Source: Peptococcaceae bacterium BRH_c23 (GTDB taxonomy: Bacteria; Bacillota_B; Desulfitobacteriia; Desulfitobacteriales; Desulfitobacteriaceae). From it: a stretch of DNA of 26,802 nt. The stretch is taken from assembly GCA_000961805.1 (NCBI GenBank), contig LADV01000076.1:1-26802 (forward strand), given 5' to 3'. Under the pieces are notes generated by a model. The model was not told where the DNA came from. It did no database searches and saw only the letters and a list, made by a program, of their open reading frames with translations. Below, piece after piece: positions 1 through 7,941 of this stretch (position 1 is the first letter of the stretch; each line of letters starts with the position of its first letter). The position numbers were made by a program, and so were the translations under genes.

Positions 1-251
1 TAGCTGCTAGAGATCTTTATGAACTGTTGAGAGCTTGGGAAAACAAACACAGATTATGGCAAGCTGAATCTCACCTGCGCGCTGTAACCTTCCGTGAAGA
101 AACACGTTGGCCTGGATACTACTTCAGAACAGACAAGCCAACCCTTGACGAAGAGAACTGGCACTGCTTTGTTAACATGAAGTGGGATCCTAACACAAAT
201 GAATGGTCAGTCTTCAAAAAGCCTGTTATCGATATGTTCGGTGTCGACTAA
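1..251 (+). CDS. aprA: Adenylylsulfate (APS) reductase subunit alpha, C-terminal end (partial)
   Basis: Only the last 83 codons are present; the open frame runs in from base 3 with no start inside the window. The protein is the FAD subunit that reduces APS to sulfite and AMP in cytoplasmic dissimilatory sulfate reduction, partnered by the ferredoxin-like AprB. The diagnostic block is FREETRWPGYY, followed by an R-x-D and then NWHCF, which is the typical end of AprA; it sits at codons 43-71 of the visible part. The reading closes at a TAA and is followed by two strong hairpins, so aprA appears to be the last gene of its operon here. No qmo gene follows directly. The family call is from recognised motifs; I could not compare full length. 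Confidence 0.9.
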   Translation, partial: AARDLYELLRAWENKHRLWQAESHLRAVTFREETRWPGYYFRTDKPTLDEENWHCFVNMKWDPNTNEWSVFKKPVIDMFGVD

Positions 252-316
252 TACAAGATTTAACCTTCAGATGTTTAGCCAAATAGTCTAAAAACTTATT
301 CAATGGGGGATAGGTG

Positions 317-349
317 CCAATTCTTGCTATGTCTAAGAATAGGAATTGG
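317..349 (+). terminator. Hairpin downstream of aprA
   Basis: The 7-bp arms CCAATTC (317-323) and GAATTGG (343-349) are followed directly by TTTCCTT. An inner alternative pairing exists between 320-325 and 335-340. It is probably the first of two tandem terminators after aprA. Confidence 0.55.
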
Positions 350-368
350 TTTCCTTCCCCGCCTTTGG

Positions 369-411
369 ACATCGTAAGCATGCTTTTAGAAACATAGCAG
401 GCTTACGATGT
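369..411 (+). terminator. Second hairpin downstream of aprA
   Basis: The arms 369-384 and 396-411 pair at 15 of 16 positions around an 11-nt loop. Only a short T stretch follows, so it could act as a terminator or as a 3'-end stabilising stem for the highly expressed apr transcript. Confidence 0.6.
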
Positions 412-470
412 TTAACTCAACTGTAAATTCTCCTTTAAAATTTTAGGGGTAATAAATGGACAAGATATAT

Positions 471-499
471 TTGTTGGAATACACTTGCACGAATATTAT
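471..499 (+). promoter_or_regulatory. Candidate sigma-A promoter of the YlbF gene
   Basis: TTGTTG at 471-476 and TATTAT at 494-499 are separated by 17 nt. The pair lies just upstream of the AAAGGAGGA ribosome binding site of the gene starting at 525. This is a pattern match only. Confidence 0.4.
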
Positions 500-524
500 A
501 GTAATTTAAAGGAGGAATATAGTA

Positions 525-869
525 ATGGATAATGAGGAACTCATGCAAAAGAGTATTGAACTTGGTAAAGCGATCGCCTTGACTGACATATATAAGGAAT
601 TTAAACAGGCTGAGTATGAACTTTTTCATAACCCCGAAGCTCGCAAATTAGTAGAAGATCTTCAAAGAAAGAAACAAGAATATCAAGGTAAGCAAATGGC
701 TGGAATTGAATTAACTGAAGAAGAAAAGAATGCCATGCAAGATCTTGAGAAGTCGTGTATCAGGAATCGTCAGGTACTTCATTCCAATACTGCTAACACA
801 AATTTTCAAGAGTTTATGGAGAAAATCTCGGCTAATATTAAAATCGGAATTAAGAGTGTGGAAAAGTAG
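525..869 (+). CDS. YlbF/YmcA family protein (Com_YlbF)
   Basis: The 114-residue, highly charged, almost wholly helical protein matches the YlbF/YmcA (former DUF964) family. The typical signature is an N-terminal helix with LGKAIALTDIYKEFKQAE, followed by a short N-P-E-A segment and a second long helix. In Bacillus subtilis YlbF and YmcA act with YaaT in a complex that influences RNase Y and development; whether that holds in this organism is unknown. The start is a good ATG 7 nt after AAAGGAGGA. The gene stands alone, with a candidate promoter at 471-499 and a terminator at 937-983. It has no obvious functional link to aprA. Confidence 0.8.
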   Translation: MDNEELMQKSIELGKAIALTDIYKEFKQAEYELFHNPEARKLVEDLQRKKQEYQGKQMAGIELTEEEKNAMQDLEKSCIRNRQVLHSNTANTNFQEFMEKISANIKIGIKSVEK

Positions 870-936
870 TTAGATTGTAAAAGCTACTACTGACCATGGT
901 TCAAGATATGACAATTAAATGTTTATAAGATTTTAT

Positions 937-985
937 AAAAAAGACTCGCAAGGTAGACCGAAACCTACTTGTGAGTCTTTTTTAT
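937..985 (+). terminator. Intrinsic terminator of the YlbF gene
   Basis: The stem has arms around 943-956 and 964-976 with one bulged G. It is flanked by an A-run on the left and a run of seven T on the right, so it could work in both directions. Confidence 0.85.
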
Positions 986-989
986 GTGT

Positions 990-1709
990 GCAGATCTCTA
1001 ATGTGTTTGGTCGTGAACCTAATGAATTAAGAGAATGCCTATTATTGGGATTGTAGATTTGTTTCAGAAATGATTAATATAGTTTTGCCTTGCGCTTAAA
1101 AAAGCGATTGTACTATTTCTTACTATTGAATTACGAGGGATTGATTGTCTCATAATGGAGTAAATATGCAAAGATTAGCAACTATTGTAGAAACTGATTG
1201 TGCGACGATAGGATTGTTTAATGGTTACCATATTGACTGGGAATAACATCAGTGCTACTCTAAAATAGAGATATAACATTTATACACGACTAGGATAGAT
1301 TGTGCATTATGTTACGTACAAGATTAAATCAATTGATGTTCTAACTGTCTAAGAGGGGTAGTAACCAGTGATATGAGCAGTTAGCAACTGGAGGTGGTGC
1401 TGGATCATCCGACTATATCACAATTGTTTGAAAGGAATGTCAGAGAGATTCACTAGAGGTAGATATTTAAAGATCTGAAGTGAAATTTAGATCATAGCAT
1501 AATTAGTGAAAAGAATTTCTTTCATTTGATGGAAGGATCAATCTTTACCTTTAGGAGAATATTGGATGAATGGGTATTCTGTTCTCTGAATATTAATCCT
1601 TTCTTTAGTAGCTACTCAAATTGAATTATTGAAAATATATATGATCAATGTTAATGTTAGCCATAGGGAATTCTAGTAGCAACCATTCATTCAGAAAGGT
1701 GGAGTTCAA
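990..1709. other. 720-bp gene-free AT-rich interval
   Basis: No frame gives a recognisable protein and stops are frequent in all six frames. A small hairpin (CGCTT/AAGCG) lies near 1095-1110. An imperfect inverted repeat with AAGGAT-like and ATCCTT-like arms lies around 1534-1603. I see no tRNA, riboswitch or T-box signature. A candidate promoter sits at its right end. It may be decayed sequence or a long regulatory leader for the SulP gene. Confidence 0.4.
1629..1657 (+). promoter_or_regulatory. Candidate sigma-A promoter of the SulP gene
   Basis: TTGAAA (1629-1634) and TAATGT (1652-1657) are spaced by 17 nt. They lie about 50 nt upstream of the TTG start at 1710. The flanks are very AT-rich, so chance matches are likely. 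Confidence 0.3.
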
Positions 1710-3515
1710 TTGTACTTAACAAGATTTAAATATATTCCTTTAATTGGGACTTTGGGGAACTATAAAAAGGAATATTTTAGTAAAGACTTAATTGCGGCAT
1801 TGACAGTGGCTGTAGTAGTTATTCCACAGTCTATGGCTTATGCACTGATTGCGGGTGTTAATCCAGTTTATGGTCTCTATACTGCAATCGTATCCACAAT
1901 TATTGCCTCAGCCTTCGGAAGCTCGAAACACGCGATTGCTGGTCCAACTAATGCCATCGCTTTGCTCGTTGCTGGTAACATGAGTAAATATATGGGACTA
2001 GATAACGCCTATGAAATGCTTTTTCTGATGACTTTTATGGTGGGTGTTTTGCAAATCCTTTTTGGAGTCATAAAGCTCGGTAAAGTAATTAACTTTGTAT
2101 CGCATTCAGTTGTTATTGGTTTTACAGCTGGTGCAGGAGTCTTAATTGGGCTTGGCCAGCTGAGTACACTTTTGAGTATATCAATTAAAGATTCTTCGCA
2201 TATGTCCACAATGCAGAAGTTTTATTATGTAATGACCCATTTAAGTGAAACTAATTATTACGCACTCGGAATCGGCTTGATAACTATGGCCATAATCATA
2301 GTTTGTAAGAAGATCAATAAGAGTCTGCCTGGTGCTTTAATTGGAATTATTGTTACAATCTTACTAATCGTCACTTTTTCTCTGGAACAGAAGGGTGTTA
2401 AACTTACGGGTTTTATTCCTTCCTCACTACCACCATTTAAAATGATACAATTCGATTTTGTTGCCATGCAGAACCTTTTCGGAGGCGCTTTAGCTATTGC
2501 AATCATAGGACTAGTAGAAGCAATCGCAATCTCAAAATCAATTGCCACTACTTCACGGCAAAAAATTGATGCTAATCAGGAATTTATTGCCCAGGGCCTT
2601 GCCAATGCAGGTGGCTCATTCTTCCAAGCTTTTGCTGGTTCTGGTTCATTTACACGGTCAGCCATCAATTATCAAAGTGGTGCAGTTACTAGAATCGCTG
2701 GAATCTTGTCAGGTGTGATCGTTGCCCTTGTCCTATTGTTTTTTGCACCTTTTGCCAAATTTATTCCTAATCCTGCCTTAGCAGGTGTGATCCTAGTCAT
2801 TGCCTATAACATGGTTGATAAAAAAGAAATTAAGCACATTGTAAAAGCAGGTAAATTTAAGTCTGATTCCATCGCTATGTGGGCAACCTGTTTTGCTACA
2901 ATCCTAATGCCGCACCTTGATCTTGCAATATACTCCGGGATAGCATTATCCATAGCTTTGTATCTAAAAGACACTAATAAAGCTCCTATGAAAATCTTAA
3001 TTCCCTCCCAGGTGAATACCTCTCAAATTATTGAGAAGGAGATCAAATCGGTTAAGTCAAAAGTAGATATTTTAATTATCCAATTGGAAGGCAATCTTTA
3101 CTTTGGTTCTTCCGAGGATCTACAAAGTAAGCTTGATGATTTAGTGGATAAATCGAAAGTGTTCATCCTCAGAATGAAGTACGTTGCTTCTATGGATTTA
3201 ACGGCCCTGAGTTCAATTAAGATTTTTATCAGGACTGTAAAAGAAGCTGGGGGAATAGTTATCATATGTGGTGTGAAGTCAGAACTTAACTCATTGCTTA
3301 CCAATTCCAACGTTATCGCAGATGTTGGTGAGGAGAATATTTTCATGTCAGAAAATGAGATCTTCGCTTCTTCCACCAATGCCTTAGAAAAGGCAAGAGC
3401 CGCCCTTAATTGTGATGATAACGGAGAAAAATCTGCTGCATGTACATTACTTGAGTCTGTTACCAATTTTAATGGAGGTAATAGTACGACGAACAAGAAC
3501 TCCGCTTCATTATAA
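1710..3515 (+). CDS. SulP-family anion permease with C-terminal STAS domain
   Basis: The 601-residue protein belongs to the SulP/SLC26 family of membrane transporters for sulfate and other anions. The transmembrane part covers roughly residues 20-415 and includes the PQSMAYALIAGVNPVYGLYTA block and a GSGSFTRSAINYQSGA segment typical of the family. A cytoplasmic STAS domain follows at about 435-550. The start is TTG after an AAAGGTGGAG ribosome binding site; no better ATG is nearby. The length is normal for the family and there is a serine/asparagine-rich tail. Next to aprA a role in sulfate uptake is attractive, but SulP members also carry bicarbonate and other anions and the substrate is not visible here. 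A UspA gene follows 135 nt downstream in the same orientation. Confidence 0.88.
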   Translation: MYLTRFKYIPLIGTLGNYKKEYFSKDLIAALTVAVVVIPQSMAYALIAGVNPVYGLYTAIVSTIIASAFGSSKHAIAGPTNAIALLVAGNMSKYMGLDNAYEMLFLMTFMVGVLQILFGVIKLGKVINFVSHSVVIGFTAGAGVLIGLGQLSTLLSISIKDSSHMSTMQKFYYVMTHLSETNYYALGIGLITMAIIIVCKKINKSLPGALIGIIVTILLIVTFSLEQKGVKLTGFIPSSLPPFKMIQFDFVAMQNLFGGALAIAIIGLVEAIAISKSIATTSRQKIDANQEFIAQGLANAGGSFFQAFAGSGSFTRSAINYQSGAVTRIAGILSGVIVALVLLFFAPFAKFIPNPALAGVILVIAYNMVDKKEIKHIVKAGKFKSDSIAMWATCFATILMPHLDLAIYSGIALSIALYLKDTNKAPMKILIPSQVNTSQIIEKEIKSVKSKVDILIIQLEGNLYFGSSEDLQSKLDDLVDKSKVFILRMKYVASMDLTALSSIKIFIRTVKEAGGIVIICGVKSELNSLLTNSNVIADVGEENIFMSENEIFASSTNALEKARAALNCDDNGEKSAACTLLESVTNFNGGNSTTNKNSASL

Positions 3516-3656
3516 AACGGGATTATGAACAATTTAATAGTGAATTGTAGTGATAATCTTTTAAAAAAGTGTTAAAATATTGCAATATACAGCATAAGCT
3601 GTTACGACAGTTCTACAACTATTTAAGTAAAGTAATTTTGGGAGGGGGTATTGGAC

Positions 3657-4199
3657 ATGTCAGATTCAAAGTTTAACGTTCTTCTCTATTCAGATGGATC
3701 ACAACAGGCTTTGTCGGCAGCCGTTTACACTGCTAATTTGCTTAAGAACATGCCGAATATGCAGCTAACTGTCGTGCAAGTACAAGAAAGCGATGAAGGC
3801 TCAACGGGGGTGGAATATAATTGGAAAGATACTTGGCCAGTTAGCCCTACCACAGAGTGGATGAAACGCGTCATCGATGAATCCGACCCGGTAGCTAATA
3901 AATTATATGAGAAGATACTTACGAAAACAAACAAATTATTTCTAGAGCGATCTGAGGATGTTGGTCACCAAGTTATATATAGCAATCCGAGTATCTCAGA
4001 TTCGGTAGACGCGCTACTTGAGTATGCAGAGAAGAAACGATTTCAATTAATTATTATGGGTACAAGAGGATTAACAACTCTAAAAGGCTTGATATTCGGT
4101 TGTTTGGCGCATAATGTGCTGAATAGGTCCCCAATACCAGTCTTATTAGTTAAGAAGCTTCCTCAAGAATTTATTGATGAATATATCTCAGAAACTTAA
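3657..4199 (+). CDS. Universal stress protein UspA family (copy 1)
   Basis: This 180-residue single-domain UspA-like protein begins with an NVLLYSDGS nucleotide-binding strand. It has the ATP-binding loop G-x2-G-x9-G at residues 135-148 (GTRG...GC). The residue after the last glycine is Cys where Ser or Thr is usual, so ATP binding may be weakened. I prefer the ATG at 3657 over the in-frame TTG at 3651, because the GGGAGGGGG ribosome binding site ends only 3 nt before the TTG but about 8 nt before the ATG. The gene is a clear paralogue of the one at 9141; both end in a matching PVLL-KKLPQEF-D stretch. It lies behind SulP, so it may be co-transcribed with it. Confidence 0.88.
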   Translation: MSDSKFNVLLYSDGSQQALSAAVYTANLLKNMPNMQLTVVQVQESDEGSTGVEYNWKDTWPVSPTTEWMKRVIDESDPVANKLYEKILTKTNKLFLERSEDVGHQVIYSNPSISDSVDALLEYAEKKRFQLIIMGTRGLTTLKGLIFGCLAHNVLNRSPIPVLLVKKLPQEFIDEYISET

Positions 4200-4232
4200 T
4201 TTGTAACACTAATTAACCTGAAAAACATTGAA

Positions 4233-4281
4233 TTACGCTGAGATGCCCCATGGATTTATCCATGGGGGCATCTCAGCGTAA
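4233..4281. terminator. Long hairpin between convergent UspA and response regulator genes
   Basis: The arms 4233-4255 and 4258-4281 pair over 23 bp with one bulged G and only a 2-nt loop. On the minus strand the stem is followed by a GTTTTTC run, on the plus strand by no T-run. It fits a shared terminator for the two convergent transcription units. Confidence 0.75.
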
Positions 4282-4380
4282 AGACACAATAGTAATCGAA
4301 ATAAAAATCCCTTATTGTAGATGTCCTATACATCAAGAGCAAGAGGGGAGACTATTCATAACTCTGTTATCGGTATGGGA

Positions 4381-4452
4381 TTAGTCTAAAGTCAAATACC
4401 TAAGTATCACTCTGGAAGAGGATTGACACAAGGGTATTTGACTTTAGACTAA
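4381..4452. repeat. Perfect 20-bp inverted repeat with 32-nt loop
   Basis: The arms 4381-4400 (TTAGTCTAAAGTCAAATACC) and 4433-4452 are exact reverse complements. The right arm ends 16 nt before the 3' end of the response regulator gene. There is no T-run on either side. It may be a 3' stabilising stem, a terminator or a protein site. Confidence 0.7.
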
Positions 4453-4468
4453 ACATCTTCAAATTAAG

Positions 4469-5812
4469 CTATAATTTTAGGCCATGTTTATTCATGCGAT
4501 ATAGTAGGGTTGGACGAGAAATTCCAAGATATTTAGCGGCCTTGGTCTGGTTATAATTATGCTTTTCTAATGCCTTAATAAAAAGATGTTTCTCCAACTC
4601 TTCTAAGGAGAAGCCACTCTCGGGAAGATTAATAATTGGCGAAGTCTCCTCAACGATATCTAATAATTCCTTAGGCAAGTGTATGGGTTGAATCTCATTA
4701 CTCTGGCAAACAATAAGGGGTCTTTCAATTGCGTTTTGAAGCTCTCTTATGTTACCGGGCCAGTCGTAGCGAGTTAAAATTTTCATTGCCTCCGAAGAAA
4801 TTTTTTTACTATGAGAAGGATCGAATTTTCCCAGGAAATGATTCACGAGCAAAGGAATATCTTCCTTTCGTGATCTTAGGGGTGGCATTTTAATATGCAT
4901 GACATTTAAGCGATAATAGAGGTCCTCTCTGAAGGTTCCGTTAGAGATGGCTGTGGAAAGCTCAGAATTAGTGGTGGCGATAACCCGAACATCGACCTGG
5001 ATGGTTTGAGTTCCCCCGACTCTTTCAAAGCATCTTTCCTGCAGAACCCGCAGTAATTTCACCTGCATGCTTATTGGCATATCTCCGATCTCATCCAAAA
5101 AAATAGTGCCTTTATCAGCCATTTCAAAACGGCCCTTCTTCTTAATGGTAGCGCCAGTAAAGGCACCTTTTTCGTGGCCAAATAGCTCGCTTTCCAATAA
5201 TTGTTCCGGAAGTGCAGCACAGTTTACCGCCACAAAGGGCATAAAAGCACGGTTACTGGCTTTATGTATTTCAACAGCAGCCACTTCTTTACCTGTTCCA
5301 CTTTCTCCTGTTATCAAAACTGTGGCATTTGTTTTTGCAACCTGCTGAATTAGGAGGGCAACCTCTTTAATGGCCTCACTTTGTCCAATCATTTTACCGT
5401 ATTTCTTACCTAATTCTTGACGCAAAAAATTAAGCTCGTTCTCTAAGCTAGACAAATGCAAGGCCTGTTTAACTTGAAGCTTTAATTCATCAAGTTTAAA
5501 GGGCTTGGTAATGTAATCCGTTGCTCCAATTTTCATGGCCTCAATCGCAGTTTCGATGGATCCGTGGGCAGTAATCATAATGACAGGTATATTTGGGTAA
5601 GTACTTTTTAGTTTTCTTAGTACCTCAATGCCATCAATATCAGGTATCTTTAAATCCAATATCACCGTCGAGGGTTCAGTTTCTAGGGCCATTTCAATAC
5701 CTTGTAAACCTCTTGTTGCCGTTGATACTTGATATCCCTCGTGACTTAATGCCCTCTCTAGGGCCCAGCACATTCTTTCTTCATCATCAATTACCAGAAT
5801 TCTTGGTATCAT
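4469..5812 (-). CDS. NtrC-family sigma-54-dependent response regulator
   Basis: The 447-residue protein has the three standard domains. A receiver domain covers 1-120 with acidic pocket D9/D10, phosphoacceptor D53 and K103. A sigma-54 AAA+ domain covers about 140-370 with Walker A GESGTGKE at 169-176, the sigma-54 contact loop GAFTGA at 216-221, and Walker B TIFLDEIG at 236-243. A Fis-type helix-turn-helix lies at about 405-445. All key residues are present, so it should be functional. I choose the ATG at 5812 (MIPRILVIDD) over the in-frame ATG at 5827 because a GGGAGTG ribosome binding site lies 7 nt before it and none precedes 5827. It lies 22 nt downstream of its sensor kinase. The likely target is the sigma-54 promoter at 7587. 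Confidence 0.95.
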   Translation of the reverse strand: MIPRILVIDDEERMCWALERALSHEGYQVSTATRGLQGIEMALETEPSTVILDLKIPDIDGIEVLRKLKSTYPNIPVIMITAHGSIETAIEAMKIGATDYITKPFKLDELKLQVKQALHLSSLENELNFLRQELGKKYGKMIGQSEAIKEVALLIQQVAKTNATVLITGESGTGKEVAAVEIHKASNRAFMPFVAVNCAALPEQLLESELFGHEKGAFTGATIKKKGRFEMADKGTIFLDEIGDMPISMQVKLLRVLQERCFERVGGTQTIQVDVRVIATTNSELSTAISNGTFREDLYYRLNVMHIKMPPLRSRKEDIPLLVNHFLGKFDPSHSKKISSEAMKILTRYDWPGNIRELQNAIERPLIVCQSNEIQPIHLPKELLDIVEETSPIINLPESGFSLEELEKHLFIKALEKHNYNQTKAAKYLGISRPTLLYRMNKHGLKL

Positions 5813-5834
5813 GATTATCACTCCCATAGGAAAA

Positions 5835-7346
5835 TTATGAAATGATAGGTAGCTTAATAATAAAAGCCGCTCCTTTATTAGGGACGCTATCCACTTCGAT
5901 CATTCCGCCATGTAACTTTATACTTTGATAAGAGATTGATAGTCCTAGACCAGTACCAGCTTCTTTGGTTGTATAGAAGGGGTCAAATATTTTAAGCATT
6001 TCTTCTTCTGAGATACCTTCGCCAGTATCAGACATATTGATAATGATCATCTCATCCGTTTGGCTGGTTGTAATTTCTAGGAGACCGCCTGCAGGCATAG
6101 CCTCAGCAGCATTGACAATAATATTTACAAATACCTGTTTAAGTTTTTCGGTATCAGCAAGGATTTTGGGGAGTTTATTATCCAGCTGCAATTGAACCTT
6201 TACCTTTTGTTTTCGTAACATCGCAGCTGAAAAGGAAAGGACTCCCATTATTAAATCATTAATTGAACATTCTTTAATCGCTACTTTGGTAGGACGGCCG
6301 AAATCTAATAGTTCTTGAATTACCATATCCTGTCTTTCCACTTGCTCATCTATGGCTCTTGTAAATTCTTCAATACCAGTCATTTGGGAGTATTCCTGCT
6401 TCATAAGTTCGACTAAGGTCTTGATAATCCCGATGGGGTTACGCAATTCGTGCGCTACCCCCGTAACTAAACGACCTAGGGCAATAAGATGTTCAGATTG
6501 CCTAAGTTGATCTTCCAACTTTTCCTTTTGGGTTAGGCTTACGGCCATCCGGTTCACTGCTCGGGCTACTTGACCTAGTTCTCCAGACATTTCTGGTAAC
6601 AAATGATGGATATCATTTTCCATACGATGCAATCCCTGCTTTAATCTGTCCACTCCGCTGGTGATATTCTTAATTGTCCTTAAAGTAGCAATCATAACCA
6701 ATGCCAGAACGCCTAAGGTGAAGTAACGCAGCAATTTTCGATAGAAACTACTTTGATAAAAAAAGGGGTTAAGCCTTTCTCCCGCCCACATAACGGCTAC
6801 CACTTTTCCTTTTACTACAACAGGTGAAATGTACTCAACTACTTGGTCATCTAAAGAACCAGAAATTCGAAAGAGTGGTTCATTGCCCATCTCAGCAGCT
6901 ACAAGACCCGATTTAGTATTGTCAAATATCTCTCTCTCCCTCAGAGTTTCTTCTTCTGGTGAGAGATTACGATAGTTATGCAGGAACCCTAAGACCGTAA
7001 TCTTATCTGTCAGGGGAACATATAAACCGAAGCGAATACCTGAATTTGACGGTATGTAGGGTTCTACAACCTGAGTAAACTCATTGTGCAGAAGGGTTGA
7101 TGAGATATGTTCTGGCTCAATCCCTAAAGAATCTAGCTTTATCGAGAGTTCTAGATTTGTGCTTTTTACGAGGGCTGTCAGTCTCTGCTCTTTGTCTAAA
7201 AAGATAACTCGATCCGTCTGTGAAGCGAAAAAGATATCATACATCAAGGCCAATAATGGTACCAGCATGATAACTGCAAAAATTATTACTAACTGATTGG
7301 TAAGACTTTTTCTCTTGAACGACAATAGTAAATCCTTATAGCTCAT
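5835..7346 (-). CDS. Membrane sensor histidine kinase partner of the NtrC-type regulator
   Basis: The 503-residue protein has a first membrane segment at about 18-40 and an outside sensor region of about 165 residues. A second membrane segment lies at about 207-225, followed by a HAMP-like linker to about 275. The HisKA domain has the phosphorylated His299 in VAHELRNP and the HATPase domain has N-box (NIIVNAAEAM), DTGEG and GTGLGLS motifs. The ATG at 7346 follows GGAGGTGA with 7 nt spacing; the TTG one codon upstream is less likely. The sensor region looks like a PAS/Cache-type fold (a VVVKGKVVAVMWAGE-type strand pair before TM2) but I cannot name a ligand. Kinase and regulator form an operon read away from the TauE operon. 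Confidence 0.92.
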   Translation of the reverse strand: MSYKDLLLSFKRKSLTNQLVIIFAVIMLVPLLALMYDIFFASQTDRVIFLDKEQRLTALVKSTNLELSIKLDSLGIEPEHISSTLLHNEFTQVVEPYIPSNSGIRFGLYVPLTDKITVLGFLHNYRNLSPEEETLREREIFDNTKSGLVAAEMGNEPLFRISGSLDDQVVEYISPVVVKGKVVAVMWAGERLNPFFYQSSFYRKLLRYFTLGVLALVMIATLRTIKNITSGVDRLKQGLHRMENDIHHLLPEMSGELGQVARAVNRMAVSLTQKEKLEDQLRQSEHLIALGRLVTGVAHELRNPIGIIKTLVELMKQEYSQMTGIEEFTRAIDEQVERQDMVIQELLDFGRPTKVAIKECSINDLIMGVLSFSAAMLRKQKVKVQLQLDNKLPKILADTEKLKQVFVNIIVNAAEAMPAGGLLEITTSQTDEMIIINMSDTGEGISEEEMLKIFDPFYTTKEAGTGLGLSISYQSIKLHGGMIEVDSVPNKGAAFIIKLPIIS

Positions 7347-7390
7347 CAAATCACCTCCATTAAGTGCGAGGATGATAATCGATCAATAGA

Positions 7391-7396
7391 ATTATA
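7391..7396 (-). promoter_or_regulatory. Candidate -10 box of the kinase/regulator operon
   Basis: On the minus strand TATAAT lies 45 nt upstream of the kinase start. The -35 region is poor, and a small palindrome (CTACA/TGTAG, 7399-7414) lies just upstream. This might be an operator. Confidence 0.3.
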
Positions 7397-7517
7397 TACT
7401 ACAGATTATTGTAGGAAATGATACATATGCCATAATTCCCTAGAAGACTCTAAAAATGGAAGCGTAAAGATATAAATCGGCCTAAATAAGGTATTTCAAC
7501 AGATATTTAAAACTGAG

Positions 7518-7539
7518 AAGTGTAGCATTTGATACACTT
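7518..7539. promoter_or_regulatory. Candidate enhancer site for the NtrC-type regulator
   Basis: An imperfect palindrome with arms AAGTGTA and TACACTT separated by 8 nt lies about 50 bp upstream of the -24 element at 7587. That is the usual place for a dimeric sigma-54 activator. It lies in the divergent interval next to the regulator's own operon. No second copy was found, so this is position-based inference. Confidence 0.4.
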
Positions 7540-7586
7540 ATTTTATTACGGAACTGGAAAAACCCGAATTTTAAGGTAATTAAAGT

Positions 7587-7602
7587 TGGCATCGAATTTG
7601 CT
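7587..7602 (+). promoter_or_regulatory. Sigma-54 (-24/-12) promoter of the TauE/SafE operon
   Basis: TGGCATCGAATTTGCT matches TGGCACG-N4-TTGCW with exact GG-N10-GC spacing and two differences, T for C and C for G in the -24 block. Transcription would start near 7614, about 80 nt upstream of the first gene. A sigma-54 activator is encoded next door. Confidence 0.75.
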
Positions 7603-7694
7603 ATCTAATATAGAGAATTATATCACAAACAAAGGAGGGAAGATATCTCTTTTATAGCACCTTTTTTAACAAACAAACAAAGGAGAGATGGCAT

Positions 7695-7925
7695 ATGAGT
7701 GGAGCACCCAAAGCAACCTTATCAAAAACAATTCTATTCTTAGGTTTATCTATTTGTGCTTATTTGGTAATTTTCTTTAATATTGAGCCGTTGAATCAAT
7801 TCTTCTTAAGTAAAGCAGTAATTCCTGCTTTCTGCCTTCTAGGTACCGTAATTGCAATTGCATTTCTGTATGGGACTGCAGTATCTAATGTTTTAAGTAT
7901 ACTCGGTTTAGATAGCGATCATTAG
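7695..7925 (+). CDS. Small two-helix membrane protein upstream of TauE/SafE
   Basis: The 76-residue protein has two probable membrane helices, at about 12-30 and 42-66, joined by a short loop, and an acidic C-terminus. The ATG follows AAGGAGAG by 8 nt, a strong initiation site. It is the first gene behind the sigma-54 promoter and lies 16 nt from the TauE/SafE gene, so the two are almost certainly co-transcribed. I do not recognise a named family. The context suggests an accessory subunit or small partner of the permease. Confidence 0.75.
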   Translation: MSGAPKATLSKTILFLGLSICAYLVIFFNIEPLNQFFLSKAVIPAFCLLGTVIAIAFLYGTAVSNVLSILGLDSDH

Positions 7926-7941
7926 AAAGGGGGACGTATTA

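Noticed and set aside
1331..1440. A riboswitch or T-box leader in the gap before the SulP gene
   Set aside because: GGTGG-type strings occur, but no T-box motif, specifier stem or known aptamer core could be traced, and no terminator/antiterminator pair follows.
1671..1686. A GG-N10-GC pattern (near GGAATTCTAGTAGC) just upstream of the SulP gene as a sigma-54 promoter
   Set aside because: Only the GG, GC and two other positions fit; the CAC part of the -24 block is missing and the start would fall almost at the ribosome binding site.
4233..4452. A CRISPR-like or repeat array from the two long palindromes
   Set aside because: The two palindromes are unrelated in sequence and there is no direct repeat with spacers anywhere in the window.
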